Assembly (NCBI GenBank): GCA_017471825.1 | Contig: JAFURQ010000028.1 | Span: forward strand, 33,276-97,275 | From: Clostridia bacterium | GTDB taxonomy: Bacteria; Bacillota; Clostridia; Oscillospirales; CAG-272 | Reading direction: 5' to 3' | DNA length: 64,000 nucleotides | Shown here: positions 17,274 through 26,387 of the stretch, piece after piece | Layout: the number at the start of each line of letters is the position of its first letter | Position numbering within the stretch: position 1 is the first letter of the stretch | Notes under the pieces: generated by a model | What the model was told of the DNA's origin: nothing | Databases searched by the model: none | The model's input: the letters and a program-made list of their open reading frames with translations, nothing else | Program-made: the position numbers and the translations under genes

Positions 17274-18656
17274 ATGAACGTAAATATATCAAGCACCGCG
17301 GCAGGCGGCTTCGTCAGTGGGGTAAAAGCTCTCATATCGGGGCAAAATAAGCTTGCCTGCGTTATAACCCTCGGCTGTCAGCAGAACGAGGCAGACAGCG
17401 AAAAAATACGCGCAATGGCAGTCGATATGGGCTACGGGCTTACCGACAGCCCCGAGTGCGCCGACCTCATCGTAGTCAACACCTGCGCCATTCGCCGTCA
17501 CGCAGAGCTGAAGGCGCTCTCAATCGTCGGCAATTTTAAGGCATATAAGAAGGACAAGCCGGAGCTCATTGTGGCAATATGCGGCTGTATGGCAGCCGAG
17601 CCCCACGTAGCCGAAAGCATCAAAAAAAGCTATCACCACGTCACCTTTACCCTCGAGCCGTCGATGCTTCACCGTTTTCCCGAATTGGTCCACCGCTCGA
17701 TTACTGAGCATCGCCGTACCTTCGTCTTCGGCAACGAGGAATGGGACGTCATAGAGGGAATAGGCAGTGTGCGCACCTCAAGCCACAAGGCATGGGTGTC
17801 GATAATGTACGGGTGCAACAATTTCTGCTCCTATTGCATCGTTCCTTACGTCAGAGGAAGAGAAAGAAGCAGAAATAGCGCAGACGTCATCGCCGAATGC
17901 CGCGCGCTCATAGAGCAGGGATATAAGGAAATAACCCTTCTTGGGCAGAACGTTAACTCCTACAAATCCGATATGACCTTCGCCGAGCTTCTCGAGGCTG
18001 TTGCAAGGATACCCGGCGACTTTGTCCTTCGCTTTATGACAAGCCACCCCAAGGACGCCTCGGACGAGCTGATACGGGTGTTCGGTCAATATACGGGTAA
18101 AATAGCCCCCGCGTTTCATCTGCCGCTTCAGTCAGGTAGTGACAGAATCTTGAAGGAGATGAACCGCACGTACGATACGGCAAAATATCTTGCCACCATA
18201 GACAAAATAAGGGCCGCCGTGCCGGATGCCGCCATAACTACCGATATTATAGTTGGCTTCCCGGGCGAAACCGACGAGGACTTTGAAGCGACTATGTCAA
18301 TTCTCGAAAGGGTTCGCTTTGATATGGTGTTCTCGTTTAACTATTCAAAGCGCGAGGGCACTCGCGCCGCAAAAATGGAAAATCAGGTGCCCGAGGAGGT
18401 AAAGAAGGAGCGAATGACCAGGCTCCTCGACGTTCAATGCGAAATTTCAAGAGAAAAGAATGACGCATACCTTGGCCGCACCGTCAGAGTTATAGTTGAC
18501 TCAGCGGAGCAAAAGTCGGGCAAAACGGTTTACAGCGCAAGAACCGCAACCAACAAGCTCGTTCATTTTGGGGCAGAAAGCAATTATATTGGTAAATTCA
18601 TTGATGTAAAAATAATCCGCACAGGAGCATTTGACATGCTTGCGGAGATAGTATAG
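17274..18656 (+). CDS. miaB: tRNA-2-methylthio-N6-dimethylallyladenosine synthase
   Basis: MiaB adds the 2-methylthio group to i6A37 in tRNAs. The 460-residue protein has an N-terminal methylthiotransferase domain with cluster cysteines 35, 71 and 105. The radical SAM domain carries CNNFCSYC (Cys181, 185, 188), and a C-terminal TRAM region occupies roughly residues 385–455. The extra 25 or so residues before the first domain are common in Firmicutes. No clear Shine–Dalgarno precedes the ATG, and it starts 5 bases after dxs, so coupling is likely. miaB–YmcA-like–mutS–mutL matches the Bacillus order without cotE. Confidence 0.95.
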   Translation: MNVNISSTAAGGFVSGVKALISGQNKLACVITLGCQQNEADSEKIRAMAVDMGYGLTDSPECADLIVVNTCAIRRHAELKALSIVGNFKAYKKDKPELIVAICGCMAAEPHVAESIKKSYHHVTFTLEPSMLHRFPELVHRSITEHRRTFVFGNEEWDVIEGIGSVRTSSHKAWVSIMYGCNNFCSYCIVPYVRGRERSRNSADVIAECRALIEQGYKEITLLGQNVNSYKSDMTFAELLEAVARIPGDFVLRFMTSHPKDASDELIRVFGQYTGKIAPAFHLPLQSGSDRILKEMNRTYDTAKYLATIDKIRAAVPDAAITTDIIVGFPGETDEDFEATMSILERVRFDMVFSFNYSKREGTRAAKMENQVPEEVKKERMTRLLDVQCEISREKNDAYLGRTVRVIVDSAEQKSGKTVYSARTATNKLVHFGAESNYIGKFIDVKIIRTGAFDMLAEIV

Positions 18657-18669
18657 AAAGGGAATTGTT

Positions 18670-19068
18670 ATGACAAAAATCATAGAGCTCGCACACGCAC
18701 TCGGCGAGGAAATTGCACAAAGCGAGGAAATTAAAAATCTTGAGGCAAAAAAAGCAATATTTGATGCCGATGAAGAGCTTCAGGCTAAAATGCGCGAATA
18801 CAAAACAGAAAGAATCCTTCTCGCGCAGGAATTTTCAAAGGATTCAAGCGAAACCGATGCAATAGCTATTTCAAATCTCAAGGAAAGACTTGAGGAGCTC
18901 TCACGTGAGATAACCGCAAACCCTCATTATGCCGATTTTGCCAACGCGCAAAAGGCAATGAATGACCTTATGAATTCGGTAAATGCTGAAATTAAATTCT
19001 GCATAACGGGCGAACGCCCCTCCGACTGCACACACGATTGCTCAACCTGCGGCGGATGCTCGCATTGA
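18670..19068 (+). CDS. YlbF/YmcA-family protein (RicA/RicF-like) with Cys-rich tail
   Basis: This 132-residue, mostly helical protein of the YlbF/YmcA family ends in a cluster of four cysteines (120, 124, 127, 130) with C-terminal Ser-His. In Bacillus the YmcA–YlbF–YaaT complex binds iron-sulfur clusters and modulates RNase Y and differentiation; YmcA is encoded right after miaB, as here. By position this is the YmcA counterpart, and the Cys tail fits cluster binding. Which family member it is cannot be settled without alignment. AAAGGGA precedes the ATG. Confidence 0.82.
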   Translation: MTKIIELAHALGEEIAQSEEIKNLEAKKAIFDADEELQAKMREYKTERILLAQEFSKDSSETDAIAISNLKERLEELSREITANPHYADFANAQKAMNDLMNSVNAEIKFCITGERPSDCTHDCSTCGGCSH

Positions 19069-19110
19069 TTCGATACTCAATTTTTAATTAACGAAAGAGG
19101 TTAACGACTG

Positions 19111-21741
19111 ATGGCAGAGATAGTAGAGAGAGTCGCGGATCTGAAAAACACGACTCCTATGATGAAACAGTATCTCGAAGTTAAAGAGCAATATCCCGAC
19201 TACATTCTTATGTACCGTCTCGGAGATTTTTACGAGTGCTTCTTCGACGATGCGCTCATTGCTTCGCGCGAGCTGGAGCTTACACTCACTGCAAGGGATT
19301 GCGGAGAGGGAAGACGTGCGGCAATGTGCGGTGTGCCTTTTCACAAGGCGGACGTATACGTCGGCAGACTCGTTGAGCGCGGATATAAGGTGGCAATATG
19401 TGAGCAGACAGAGGATCCCAAATCGGCTGTCGGTCTCGTAAAGCGAGAGGTGACCCGAGTTGTAACCCCGGGAACTATAACTGATGGAAGCCTGCTTGCC
19501 GAGGGAAAAAATAATTTCCTTGTTTCAATATGCGTGGAGAAAAACGGAATAGCTCTCGGCTTTGCCGATATTTCAACCGCAGAGGTATCCTGCACGTTTA
19601 TAAACGGCTCCGATGCCGTAATCCGCGCAGAAAACGAAATAGCATCATATCAGCCTGCTGAGGCGATAATCAACGTCCCACGTGACGGATGCCGTGAGAT
19701 CTGCGATTTTCTTACCGCGAAGTTCTCAACGCTGATAACCGACGGAGCAAAACGGCTGTTTGATTATAACAGAGCACGCGAAAGCACCAAAAACGTGTTC
19801 GGTGACGAGGCGGACAAGCTCACAGAGCCCGAGCAGATTATGGCTGTCGGAGCACTCCTGTCTTACATCAGTGAAACACAGAAAACCGATATAGCCTTTG
19901 CAAAGGACATAAACGTTTACGCACGCGGACAGTATCTTGAAATAGACATCAACACCAGACGCAACCTTGAGCTTACCGAATCAATGCGAACCAAGGAAAA
20001 GCGCGGATCGCTCCTTTGGATTCTTGATAAAACAAAAACAGCCATGGGTGCACGCCTGATTCGCTCATGGATATTGAAGCCGCTTATAGATCCCGCACAG
20101 ATTTCCAACAGACAGGCGGCAGTAAACGATTTCGTGAAAAACGCACCTGTGACGGATGAGGTTGCGGCGCTCCTTTCCGCGACTCTCGATATCGAGCGCC
20201 TTACCGCCAAGGCGGTTTATGGTACGGCAAATGCCAAGGATCTTCGAGCAATATATCAAAGCATTGAGAAACTGCCCGAAATTAAGTCCGTAATTTCCGC
20301 ACTTAAAAGCAACTCTATGTCGCTTGTGGCGCGGGAGCTTGATACGCTTGAGGATATCGCGGAGCTCCTTGGAAAAGCACTTGTCGATACACCGCCGTTC
20401 ACCGTTCGCGAGGGCGGAATGATAAGAGACGGCTTCGATCAGGACGTTGATTATTACCGTACCATTAAGAACAACGGCACCGATATTATGCGCACTATAG
20501 AGGAGCGTGAAAAGGAAGAAACGGGCATCAAAACTCTGAAGGTAGCCTACAACAAGGTGTTTGGCTACTACATAGAGGTTTCCAAGTCGTTTATAGATCA
20601 GGTGCCCGATAGATTTATCCGCAAGCAAACGCTAACAAATTGCGAGCGATACATAACTCAAGAGCTGAAGGAAATGGAGAATACCATCTTCTCCGCAGAC
20701 GAAAAGCTCGTCGCACTTGAATTTGAAATTTTTACGAGCCTTCGTAATTTCATAGTTGAAAATTGCGACAGAATACGCAAAACAGCGGCACTTATTGCAG
20801 AAATTGACGTATACCGTTCGCTTGCCGAGGTTGCAAGGAAGAATTCCTACGTCTGCCCGGACGTCGATATGTCGACAGATATAGTTATCAAGGACGGCAG
20901 ACACCCCGTTGTTGAAAAATTCGTTACAGACAGCTACTTCGTTCCCAACGATACTCTCCTTAACACCACCGACAACCGTATGATGATTATTACCGGTCCC
21001 AATATGGCGGGTAAGTCTACCTATATGCGACAGGTCGCGATAATCACGCTTATGGCTCAAATCGGTTCGTTTGTTCCTGCACGCGAGGCAAGAATAGGTA
21101 TCGTTGACAAGATTTTCACACGAGTCGGAGCCTCAGACGATCTTGCCTCGGGACAGTCAACCTTTATGCTTGAAATGAACGAGGTTGCCGCAATTTTAAA
21201 GGGCGCAACCAAAAAATCGCTCATCATATACGACGAGGTCGGCAGAGGAACAAGCACATACGACGGTATGGCGATCGCACGAGCTGTCGTTGAATACACT
21301 CACTCGAAGAAAATCGGCGCGAAAACGCTTTTTGCTACGCATTACCACGAGCTGACCGATATGGAGGAGCAGTACGAGGGAATCGTGAATTATAACATAG
21401 CGGCAAAAAAGCGCGGTGATTCTGTAATCTTCCTGAGAAAAATCGTAAGGGGCGGAACAGACGACTCATACGGTATCGAGGTTGCGAAGCTTGCCGGTGT
21501 TCCCAACGACGTTGTTAAGCGCGCGAAGGAAATTCTCGCGGAAATAGAGAAATCCGGCGCCGTAAGCCTGCCGAGCACAGCACCGAGGGAGACCCCGTCC
21601 GCGCAGGTTGATATGTTCGCGGAAATCCTCGCAGGCAAGGAGGCGGAGGTGGCGGAAAAGCTTCGTGCCGCTGATATAAACACTATGACGCCAATTGAGG
21701 CAATGAATCTTCTTTTTGAACTAAAAAAGATGCTGGATTAA
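19111..21741 (+). CDS. mutS: DNA mismatch repair protein MutS
   Basis: MutS recognises mismatches and recruits MutL. The 876-residue protein has the N-terminal mismatch-reading F-x-E motif (GDFYECF, near residue 36), connector, lever and clamp regions, and the ATPase: Walker A GPNMAGKSTYMRQ (from about residue 629), Walker B IYDEVGRGTSTYDG (about 705–718) and FATHYHEL. Length and order are those of MutS1, not MutS2. It is followed by mutL after 9 bases, so the two mismatch repair proteins are co-transcribed. Confidence 0.98.
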   Translation: MAEIVERVADLKNTTPMMKQYLEVKEQYPDYILMYRLGDFYECFFDDALIASRELELTLTARDCGEGRRAAMCGVPFHKADVYVGRLVERGYKVAICEQTEDPKSAVGLVKREVTRVVTPGTITDGSLLAEGKNNFLVSICVEKNGIALGFADISTAEVSCTFINGSDAVIRAENEIASYQPAEAIINVPRDGCREICDFLTAKFSTLITDGAKRLFDYNRARESTKNVFGDEADKLTEPEQIMAVGALLSYISETQKTDIAFAKDINVYARGQYLEIDINTRRNLELTESMRTKEKRGSLLWILDKTKTAMGARLIRSWILKPLIDPAQISNRQAAVNDFVKNAPVTDEVAALLSATLDIERLTAKAVYGTANAKDLRAIYQSIEKLPEIKSVISALKSNSMSLVARELDTLEDIAELLGKALVDTPPFTVREGGMIRDGFDQDVDYYRTIKNNGTDIMRTIEEREKEETGIKTLKVAYNKVFGYYIEVSKSFIDQVPDRFIRKQTLTNCERYITQELKEMENTIFSADEKLVALEFEIFTSLRNFIVENCDRIRKTAALIAEIDVYRSLAEVARKNSYVCPDVDMSTDIVIKDGRHPVVEKFVTDSYFVPNDTLLNTTDNRMMIITGPNMAGKSTYMRQVAIITLMAQIGSFVPAREARIGIVDKIFTRVGASDDLASGQSTFMLEMNEVAAILKGATKKSLIIYDEVGRGTSTYDGMAIARAVVEYTHSKKIGAKTLFATHYHELTDMEEQYEGIVNYNIAAKKRGDSVIFLRKIVRGGTDDSYGIEVAKLAGVPNDVVKRAKEILAEIEKSGAVSLPSTAPRETPSAQVDMFAEILAGKEAEVAEKLRAADINTMTPIEAMNLLFELKKMLD

Positions 21742-21750
21742 GAGGAAATT

Positions 21751-23712
21751 ATGTCAAAAATTAATGTATTAAGCTTCGAAATAGCCAATCTTATAGCGGC
21801 GGGCGAGGTTGTGGAAAGACCATCATCCGTGCTTAAGGAGCTGATTGAAAATTCCATAGACTCCGGAGCTACCTCAATCGTTGCCGAAATCAAACGCGGC
21901 GGCGTAGCCCTGATTCGCGTATCTGATAACGGCTGCGGTATAGATAAGGAGGACCTCCCCGTAGCCTTGAAGCGCCACGCCACAAGCAAAATCAAGGACA
22001 GAGAGGATCTTGATTCGATAATGACCCTTGGCTTCAGAGGAGAGGCTCTTGCGGCAATCTCCTCGGTTTCAACACTTACTATTATCAGTAAAACCAAGGA
22101 TGCGCCCACGGCAACGATGCTCACGGCAGAAGCAGGCAAGGTTGTTGATATCACTGAGGTTGGCGCGGCTGACGGAACGACAGTTGTGGTCGAAAATCTT
22201 TTCGGAAACGTTCCCGCGCGCCGTAAATTCTTGAAAAAGGATGCGACCGAGGCGATGAACGTTGCCGCACTTGTTGAAAAGGTGGCGGTTTCGCATCCCG
22301 AGATTTCGATTCAACTTCTCATAGACGGAGAGGAGCGCTTTAAAACCCCCGGTGACGGAGACCTTTATAACGCTATATATGCCGTTTTCGGTAAGGAATT
22401 TGCGACAAAGCTCATCAAAACCGACGGTACGGCAAACGGCATCACCGTTCACGGATATATAGGCAGAAGTGACAACGTAAAAAAGAATCGCAATCTCCAA
22501 AATTTCTTTATAAACGGCAGATACGTGAAGAGCATGACTGCAATGGCGGCAATCGAAAAGGCGTATACCTCGTATATTGCCCCCGAATGCTTCCCGACCT
22601 GCATACTTTTCCTTGAAATGAATCCCAAAAACGTTGACGTAAACGTTCACCCTGCGAAGCTTGAGGTGAAATTTACCGATGAGCGCTCGGTTTTTGAGGC
22701 GGTTTACTATACCGTAAAGAATGCACTCGAGCAGCACGAATACCGCCCCGAAATGACCCTCGGCGCAAAGCGCGGGGATCGCAATGCGCTTGGAGCATTT
22801 GTGCCTATCGGGCACGATACGGCAGGCGAGCAGATCAGAATGGCGGGTACATACTCATCACCTTATCGCGAGCCGACCGCTTCGCCGCGCACAGAAAAGC
22901 CGTCGTCCTATACTCCGTCAGGCTCGCTTGACAGGCCTGTAAGCTTTTCAAGTGGGGCAGGGGAGAACGGCTTCCGCTCTACCGCGCCTGTAAGGGCTTC
23001 AAGAGGTGCGGAAATGACACCTAAGGATTCGATAGAGCTCCTTGAGCGTTATAGGGATACAAGACCGTCGAATACCATCGTCGAGCAACCGACAGCTCCC
23101 ACGTACAATGAGCCGGAGGTTGAAATTCCACCACACAAAATCATTGGCGAGGCATTTGATTGCTACGTTATGGTTGAATATGACGGCGCGCTTTTGATAA
23201 TAGATAAGCACGCCGCGCACGAACGAATTATTTTTGAGGATCTCAATAAAAAGCGCAAGGCTGACGGTGCGGTTTCATCGCAGACGCTTATGCTGCCGTT
23301 AACCGTCCTTCTCACTCCCGAGGAGGTAGTTGCGGTGAGTGAAAACAAAGCGGATATTGAATCGCTTGGATTCATATATAACGTTGGTGAAAAATCCGCC
23401 GACCTGCTCGCAATTCCGGATGCAATAAGCATTCCCGATGCAGAGGGACTGTTTGTAAAAATGGCGGACGATATAGTTGACGGAAGGGGAAATCCTGCAG
23501 TAACAGAGGACATCCGCAGGGAGAAGGCTCTTTATCAGATTGCCTGCAAGGCGGCTATCAAGGGCGGCAGAAATTACAGCGCCGCGGTTATTGGGTGGCT
23601 TGTTGGTAAGGTTTTGCTTCTGCCCGATATAACGGTTTGTCCGCACGGCAGACCCATAGCATACAGGCTCACCAAAAACGAGCTCGACCGTCAGTTTGAA
23701 AGAATAAAATAA
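21751..23712 (+). CDS. mutL: DNA mismatch repair protein MutL (endonuclease type)
   Basis: The 653-residue protein has the N-terminal GHKL ATPase motifs LIENSIDSG, DNGCGI and GFRGEALAAISSV. A Pro/Ser-rich linker follows (about 365–430), and then the C-terminal dimerisation/endonuclease domain. There DKHAAHERIIFE (from residue 485) matches the metal-binding DQHAx2Ex4E motif with Gln replaced by Lys, joined by ACKAAIKGG and CPHGRP. MutL with this motif nicks the daughter strand in species lacking MutH. An AGAGGAAA site precedes the ATG. Confidence 0.97.
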   Translation: MSKINVLSFEIANLIAAGEVVERPSSVLKELIENSIDSGATSIVAEIKRGGVALIRVSDNGCGIDKEDLPVALKRHATSKIKDREDLDSIMTLGFRGEALAAISSVSTLTIISKTKDAPTATMLTAEAGKVVDITEVGAADGTTVVVENLFGNVPARRKFLKKDATEAMNVAALVEKVAVSHPEISIQLLIDGEERFKTPGDGDLYNAIYAVFGKEFATKLIKTDGTANGITVHGYIGRSDNVKKNRNLQNFFINGRYVKSMTAMAAIEKAYTSYIAPECFPTCILFLEMNPKNVDVNVHPAKLEVKFTDERSVFEAVYYTVKNALEQHEYRPEMTLGAKRGDRNALGAFVPIGHDTAGEQIRMAGTYSSPYREPTASPRTEKPSSYTPSGSLDRPVSFSSGAGENGFRSTAPVRASRGAEMTPKDSIELLERYRDTRPSNTIVEQPTAPTYNEPEVEIPPHKIIGEAFDCYVMVEYDGALLIIDKHAAHERIIFEDLNKKRKADGAVSSQTLMLPLTVLLTPEEVVAVSENKADIESLGFIYNVGEKSADLLAIPDAISIPDAEGLFVKMADDIVDGRGNPAVTEDIRREKALYQIACKAAIKGGRNYSAAVIGWLVGKVLLLPDITVCPHGRPIAYRLTKNELDRQFERIK

Positions 23713-23726
23713 TAAAGGATATCCAA

Positions 23727-24869
23727 ATGGCAAAATTTACACTTTTGAAAACCGAGGGTAAGGCAAGACGTGCTCGGTTTGAAACCGTCCACGGAACAAT
23801 AGAGACCCCGGTTTTTATGAACGTCGGTACGTCAGCCGCAATTAAGGGCGGTATTTCTACAAACGATCTCAAGGAGGTCAACTGTCAGGTTGAGCTCTCC
23901 AATACCTATCACCTTCATATAAGACCCGGCGACGAGCTCATATATAAGCTTGGCGGAATTCATAAATTTTTCAATTGGGACAGACCCGTGTTAACGGATT
24001 CCGGTGGATTTCAGGTTTTTTCCCTTGCAAAGCTTCGTAAAATAACCGAGGAGGGAGTTGCCTTTAATTCCCACTTTGACGGAAAAAGAATATTTATGGG
24101 CCCCGAGGAATCTATGCGTATTCAGTCTCACCTCGGCTCCACCATCGCTATGGCGTTTGACGAGTGCGTAGAAAACCCCGCACCGTATAAATATGTAAAA
24201 GCGTCACAGGAACGAACGGTTCGCTGGCTTAAGCGTTGCCGCGCCGAGCTCGACAGGCTTAATTCCCTTGAGGGTACGGTCAATAAAAATCAGCTCCTTT
24301 TCGGCATAAATCAGGGCGGTACCTACGATGACCTTCGTATTGAAAATATGGAGGAAATCAAAAAGGTTGAGTGTGACGGATATGCAATAGGAGGTCTTGC
24401 GGTTGGCGAGGAGGCAGACGTAATGTATCACATCATCGAAACCGTTGAGCCCTATATGCCCGTTGATAAGCCGCGATATTTGATGGGAGTCGGAACTCCG
24501 CAAAACATTTTGGAGGCTGTCTATCGCGGTGTGGATTTCTTTGATTGCGTTATGCCCAGCAGAAACGCACGCCACGGCAACCTCTTCACCTGGGAAGGAA
24601 AAATGAACCTTCTTAACGAGAAATATATGGACGATTCGCGTCCGATTTCCAAATCCTGCGCTTGTCCCGCTTGTAAAAGCTATTCCCGTGCTTATATACG
24701 CCATCTTTTCAAAGCGAAGGAAGCACTTGGAATGCGTCTTGCAGTATTGCATAACCTTTATTTTTACAATGAGCTTATGCAGAAAATTCGCGACGCACTC
24801 GACGAGGGAAGATATGAAGAATTTTACAGAGAGTATCGCTTCAAGCTTGCGGAAAGATGCCCCGATTGA
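23727..24869 (+). CDS. tgt: tRNA-guanine (queuine) transglycosylase
   Basis: Tgt exchanges guanine 34 of GUN-anticodon tRNAs for the queuosine precursor preQ1. The 380-residue enzyme shows DSGGFQVFSL, the catalytic region VDFFDCVMPSRNARHG, and the zinc site CACPAC...H near residues 311–345. AAAGGA lies before the ATG. It is the last gene of the run from araC and stops where base composition changes to the A+T-rich islet. Confidence 0.97.
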   Translation: MAKFTLLKTEGKARRARFETVHGTIETPVFMNVGTSAAIKGGISTNDLKEVNCQVELSNTYHLHIRPGDELIYKLGGIHKFFNWDRPVLTDSGGFQVFSLAKLRKITEEGVAFNSHFDGKRIFMGPEESMRIQSHLGSTIAMAFDECVENPAPYKYVKASQERTVRWLKRCRAELDRLNSLEGTVNKNQLLFGINQGGTYDDLRIENMEEIKKVECDGYAIGGLAVGEEADVMYHIIETVEPYMPVDKPRYLMGVGTPQNILEAVYRGVDFFDCVMPSRNARHGNLFTWEGKMNLLNEKYMDDSRPISKSCACPACKSYSRAYIRHLFKAKEALGMRLAVLHNLYFYNELMQKIRDALDEGRYEEFYREYRFKLAERCPD

Positions 24870-24957
24870 TCTTATAATATTATTGTAGAAAAATAAAAAA
24901 GGAACAGATCAATGGCGTGATATCATTGCCTGAGAAATTGCACTTATCATAGCAAAT

Positions 24958-24995
24958 AAAAAAGTCATTACGAAATTGTCCGTAATGACTTTTTT
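24958..24995. terminator. Bidirectional terminator at the left edge of the islet
   Basis: A 15-bp perfect stem (AAAAAAGTCATTACG with CGTAATGACTTTTTT) has an 8-base loop. It can end the tgt transcript (+) and the two-gene minus-strand unit of the islet. I see no gene in 24870–24957. Confidence 0.9.
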
Positions 24996-25000
24996 ATTTA

Positions 25001-25138
25001 CTACCATGGCTTGTTCTTTTTCTTATCTTCAGCCCGTTTCTTAGTATAATATCCTATAATTGCAGCCTTTTGCTTTTGTTTTGCTTCGGGTGTTTTTGCT
25101 TTGACATATTTACTCTTTCCAAGAGGTTTCTTTTTCAT
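25001..25138 (-). CDS. Small highly basic protein, 45 residues
   Basis: This is a short gene that length filters would skip. It encodes 45 residues, starting MKKKPLGKSKYVKAK and ending KKNKPW, with about 17 Lys/Arg and few acidic residues. Support for it being real: an AGGAGGAG site directly upstream of its ATG, and a 4-base ATGA overlap with the stop of the preceding RHH–WYL-like gene, followed at once by a terminator. The function is unknown; nucleic-acid binding is plausible from charge alone. Confidence 0.7.
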   Translation of the reverse strand: MKKKPLGKSKYVKAKTPEAKQKQKAAIIGYYTKKRAEDKKKNKPW

Positions 25139-25896
25139 CCTTGCTCCTCCTCATATGGAATAACCTTATCATATTCCTTGTTTTCGTAGTATTCTTGCAA
25201 CAGATCTATCAATTTTTCTGACGGCTTATATTTTCTTTCTACGAGGTAAGAATCGCGTATCTTGCATAGAGGAATTGCACCAATTACCTTATTTGTCATA
25301 TCGTATCCAATCAAATAATTGCTTTGATCGTAAGTGAAGCCATAAACATAGTGAAAGGCAAACAGTCTGATTGACTTGCCGTTCACCGTTGCGTGAAAAA
25401 TTCTGCTCGTTTCACACGCCATCGCATAATCGTAAAGTTCATTGTCAAATGCTATCGTTTCTCGCTTATATTGAGGAAATCTGGAATACTCGTTTAACAG
25501 TCCGCGTATGTATTCTGTTGTCGTTTGCCCTGTTATTTTTGTTTCGGATTGCTCAATTTCATCAAATACGGCGTTTTGTTTTATTGATGGTCTAAACCAT
25601 ATTACTTCGTCTAATATTTGTAGTTCCACATCTGAAAAATACACTCTATCTATAACGGTATTCACACATTCGTAAATTGTTTCCGTGTCATTTCTTGCAA
25701 AATCTTCGTTTAGTATTCTATAAATTTCATCTCGCTTTGCTTTTCGGAAATATAATAAATTCGGTATAAGCTTATTAAGCAGTCCATTCAAGTTGGGTTC
25801 TTTTTCCTTTTTCAGAAAACCAAACCTTTCTGCATCGTTTTGAAGAATGCGTAGAACAAAATCTGATACGGATAGCTTTATAATAGAAGAAATCAT
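25135..25896 (-). CDS. WYL-domain-like regulator with ribbon-helix-helix-like N-terminus
   Basis: This 253-residue protein is A+T-rich in its codons compared with its neighbours. The N-terminal 45 residues (LSVSDFVLRILQNDAERFGF, then LNGLLNKLI) resemble a ribbon-helix-helix DNA-binding fold. Residues about 170–235 (IRLFAFHYVYGFTYD, NYLIGYDM, then GAIPLCKIRDSYLV) resemble a WYL sensor domain. This RHH–WYL layout recalls the WYL1-type proteins found in Clostridia, some of them beside Cas13d; no Cas gene is present here. A GAGGTGAT site precedes the ATG. A palindrome over its −10 suggests autoregulation. The assignment rests on motif reading only. Confidence 0.6.
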   Translation of the reverse strand: MISSIIKLSVSDFVLRILQNDAERFGFLKKEKEPNLNGLLNKLIPNLLYFRKAKRDEIYRILNEDFARNDTETIYECVNTVIDRVYFSDVELQILDEVIWFRPSIKQNAVFDEIEQSETKITGQTTTEYIRGLLNEYSRFPQYKRETIAFDNELYDYAMACETSRIFHATVNGKSIRLFAFHYVYGFTYDQSNYLIGYDMTNKVIGAIPLCKIRDSYLVERKYKPSEKLIDLLQEYYENKEYDKVIPYEEEQG

Positions 25897-25913
25897 TTTA
25901 TCACCTCAGAAAT

Positions 25914-25974
25914 ATTTTACACTATGTAAACCTAAAAATCAAGATAAATTGTAAAAATAATTATTTTTTGTAAA
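25914..25974 (-). promoter_or_regulatory. Promoter of the RHH–WYL-like gene with overlapping palindromes
   Basis: On the minus strand, −35 TTGATT (25937–25942), a 17-bp spacer and −10 TAAAAT (25914–25919). A perfect inverted repeat TTTACA-CTA-TGTAAA (25916–25930) covers the −10. TGTAAA recurs at 25950–25955 and 25969–25974 on the + strand, flanking an A/T palindrome. This is a plausible operator array for the encoded regulator. Confidence 0.65.
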
Positions 25975-26075
25975 CCATAAAATCCCAAACACAGAGGACA
26001 GACAAACGATAGAATTTGTGTTAGACTATTATTGCAAGTAACAAACTTGACTTTAATTAAAGGAGGTGATATAAT

Positions 26076-26387
26076 ATGAGCAAAAAGCCTTATAAGCAGT
26101 TTCATCATGGTAAAGGGATATCAAAAACGCCATTTCTTCACAAACCTATGAGGTGGATTCCGTGGTCATATATTGACACCTATAACGCCCAAAACGGCAG
26201 ATTTAGATCAAGACGAAAATTCGGCTCGGACGGTTGGGCGTACAAGGATATGGATACGTCAGATGAAAAACATCCGCGCGATCATATACACGATATCGAT
26301 AAAGGCAATCGATTTGCTGCCAGAAATCCCAGTAAAACAGAAAAGAAAGAATTTGAAAAAGTGAAAAAGAAAAGGAGATTTTTATAA
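26076..26387 (+). CDS. Small basic His-rich protein, possible toxin-type nuclease domain
   Basis: I do not recognise this family with certainty. The 103-residue protein is basic. After FHHGKGISKTPF and WIPWSYIDTYN it carries a core RSRRKFGSDGWAYKDMD followed by HPRDHIHDID, then a Lys-rich tail. The R-x-K/F-G-x-x-G-x-A-x-K-D-x-D ... HxHD pattern resembles small toxin modules found alone or at the ends of polymorphic toxins and phage head proteins, by memory of layout only. A near-perfect AAAGGAGGTGAT site precedes the ATG. Its stop overlaps the next start (TAATG), giving a tight two-gene unit. Confidence 0.55.
   Translation: MSKKPYKQFHHGKGISKTPFLHKPMRWIPWSYIDTYNAQNGRFRSRRKFGSDGWAYKDMDTSDEKHPRDHIHDIDKGNRFAARNPSKTEKKEFEKVKKKRRFL

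Noticed and set aside
24870-24957. Possible gene remnant after tgt
   Set aside because: It contains an AAAAAAGGAACAG-like ribosome site but the following ATG meets a stop after one codon; I see nothing else that supports a broken gene.
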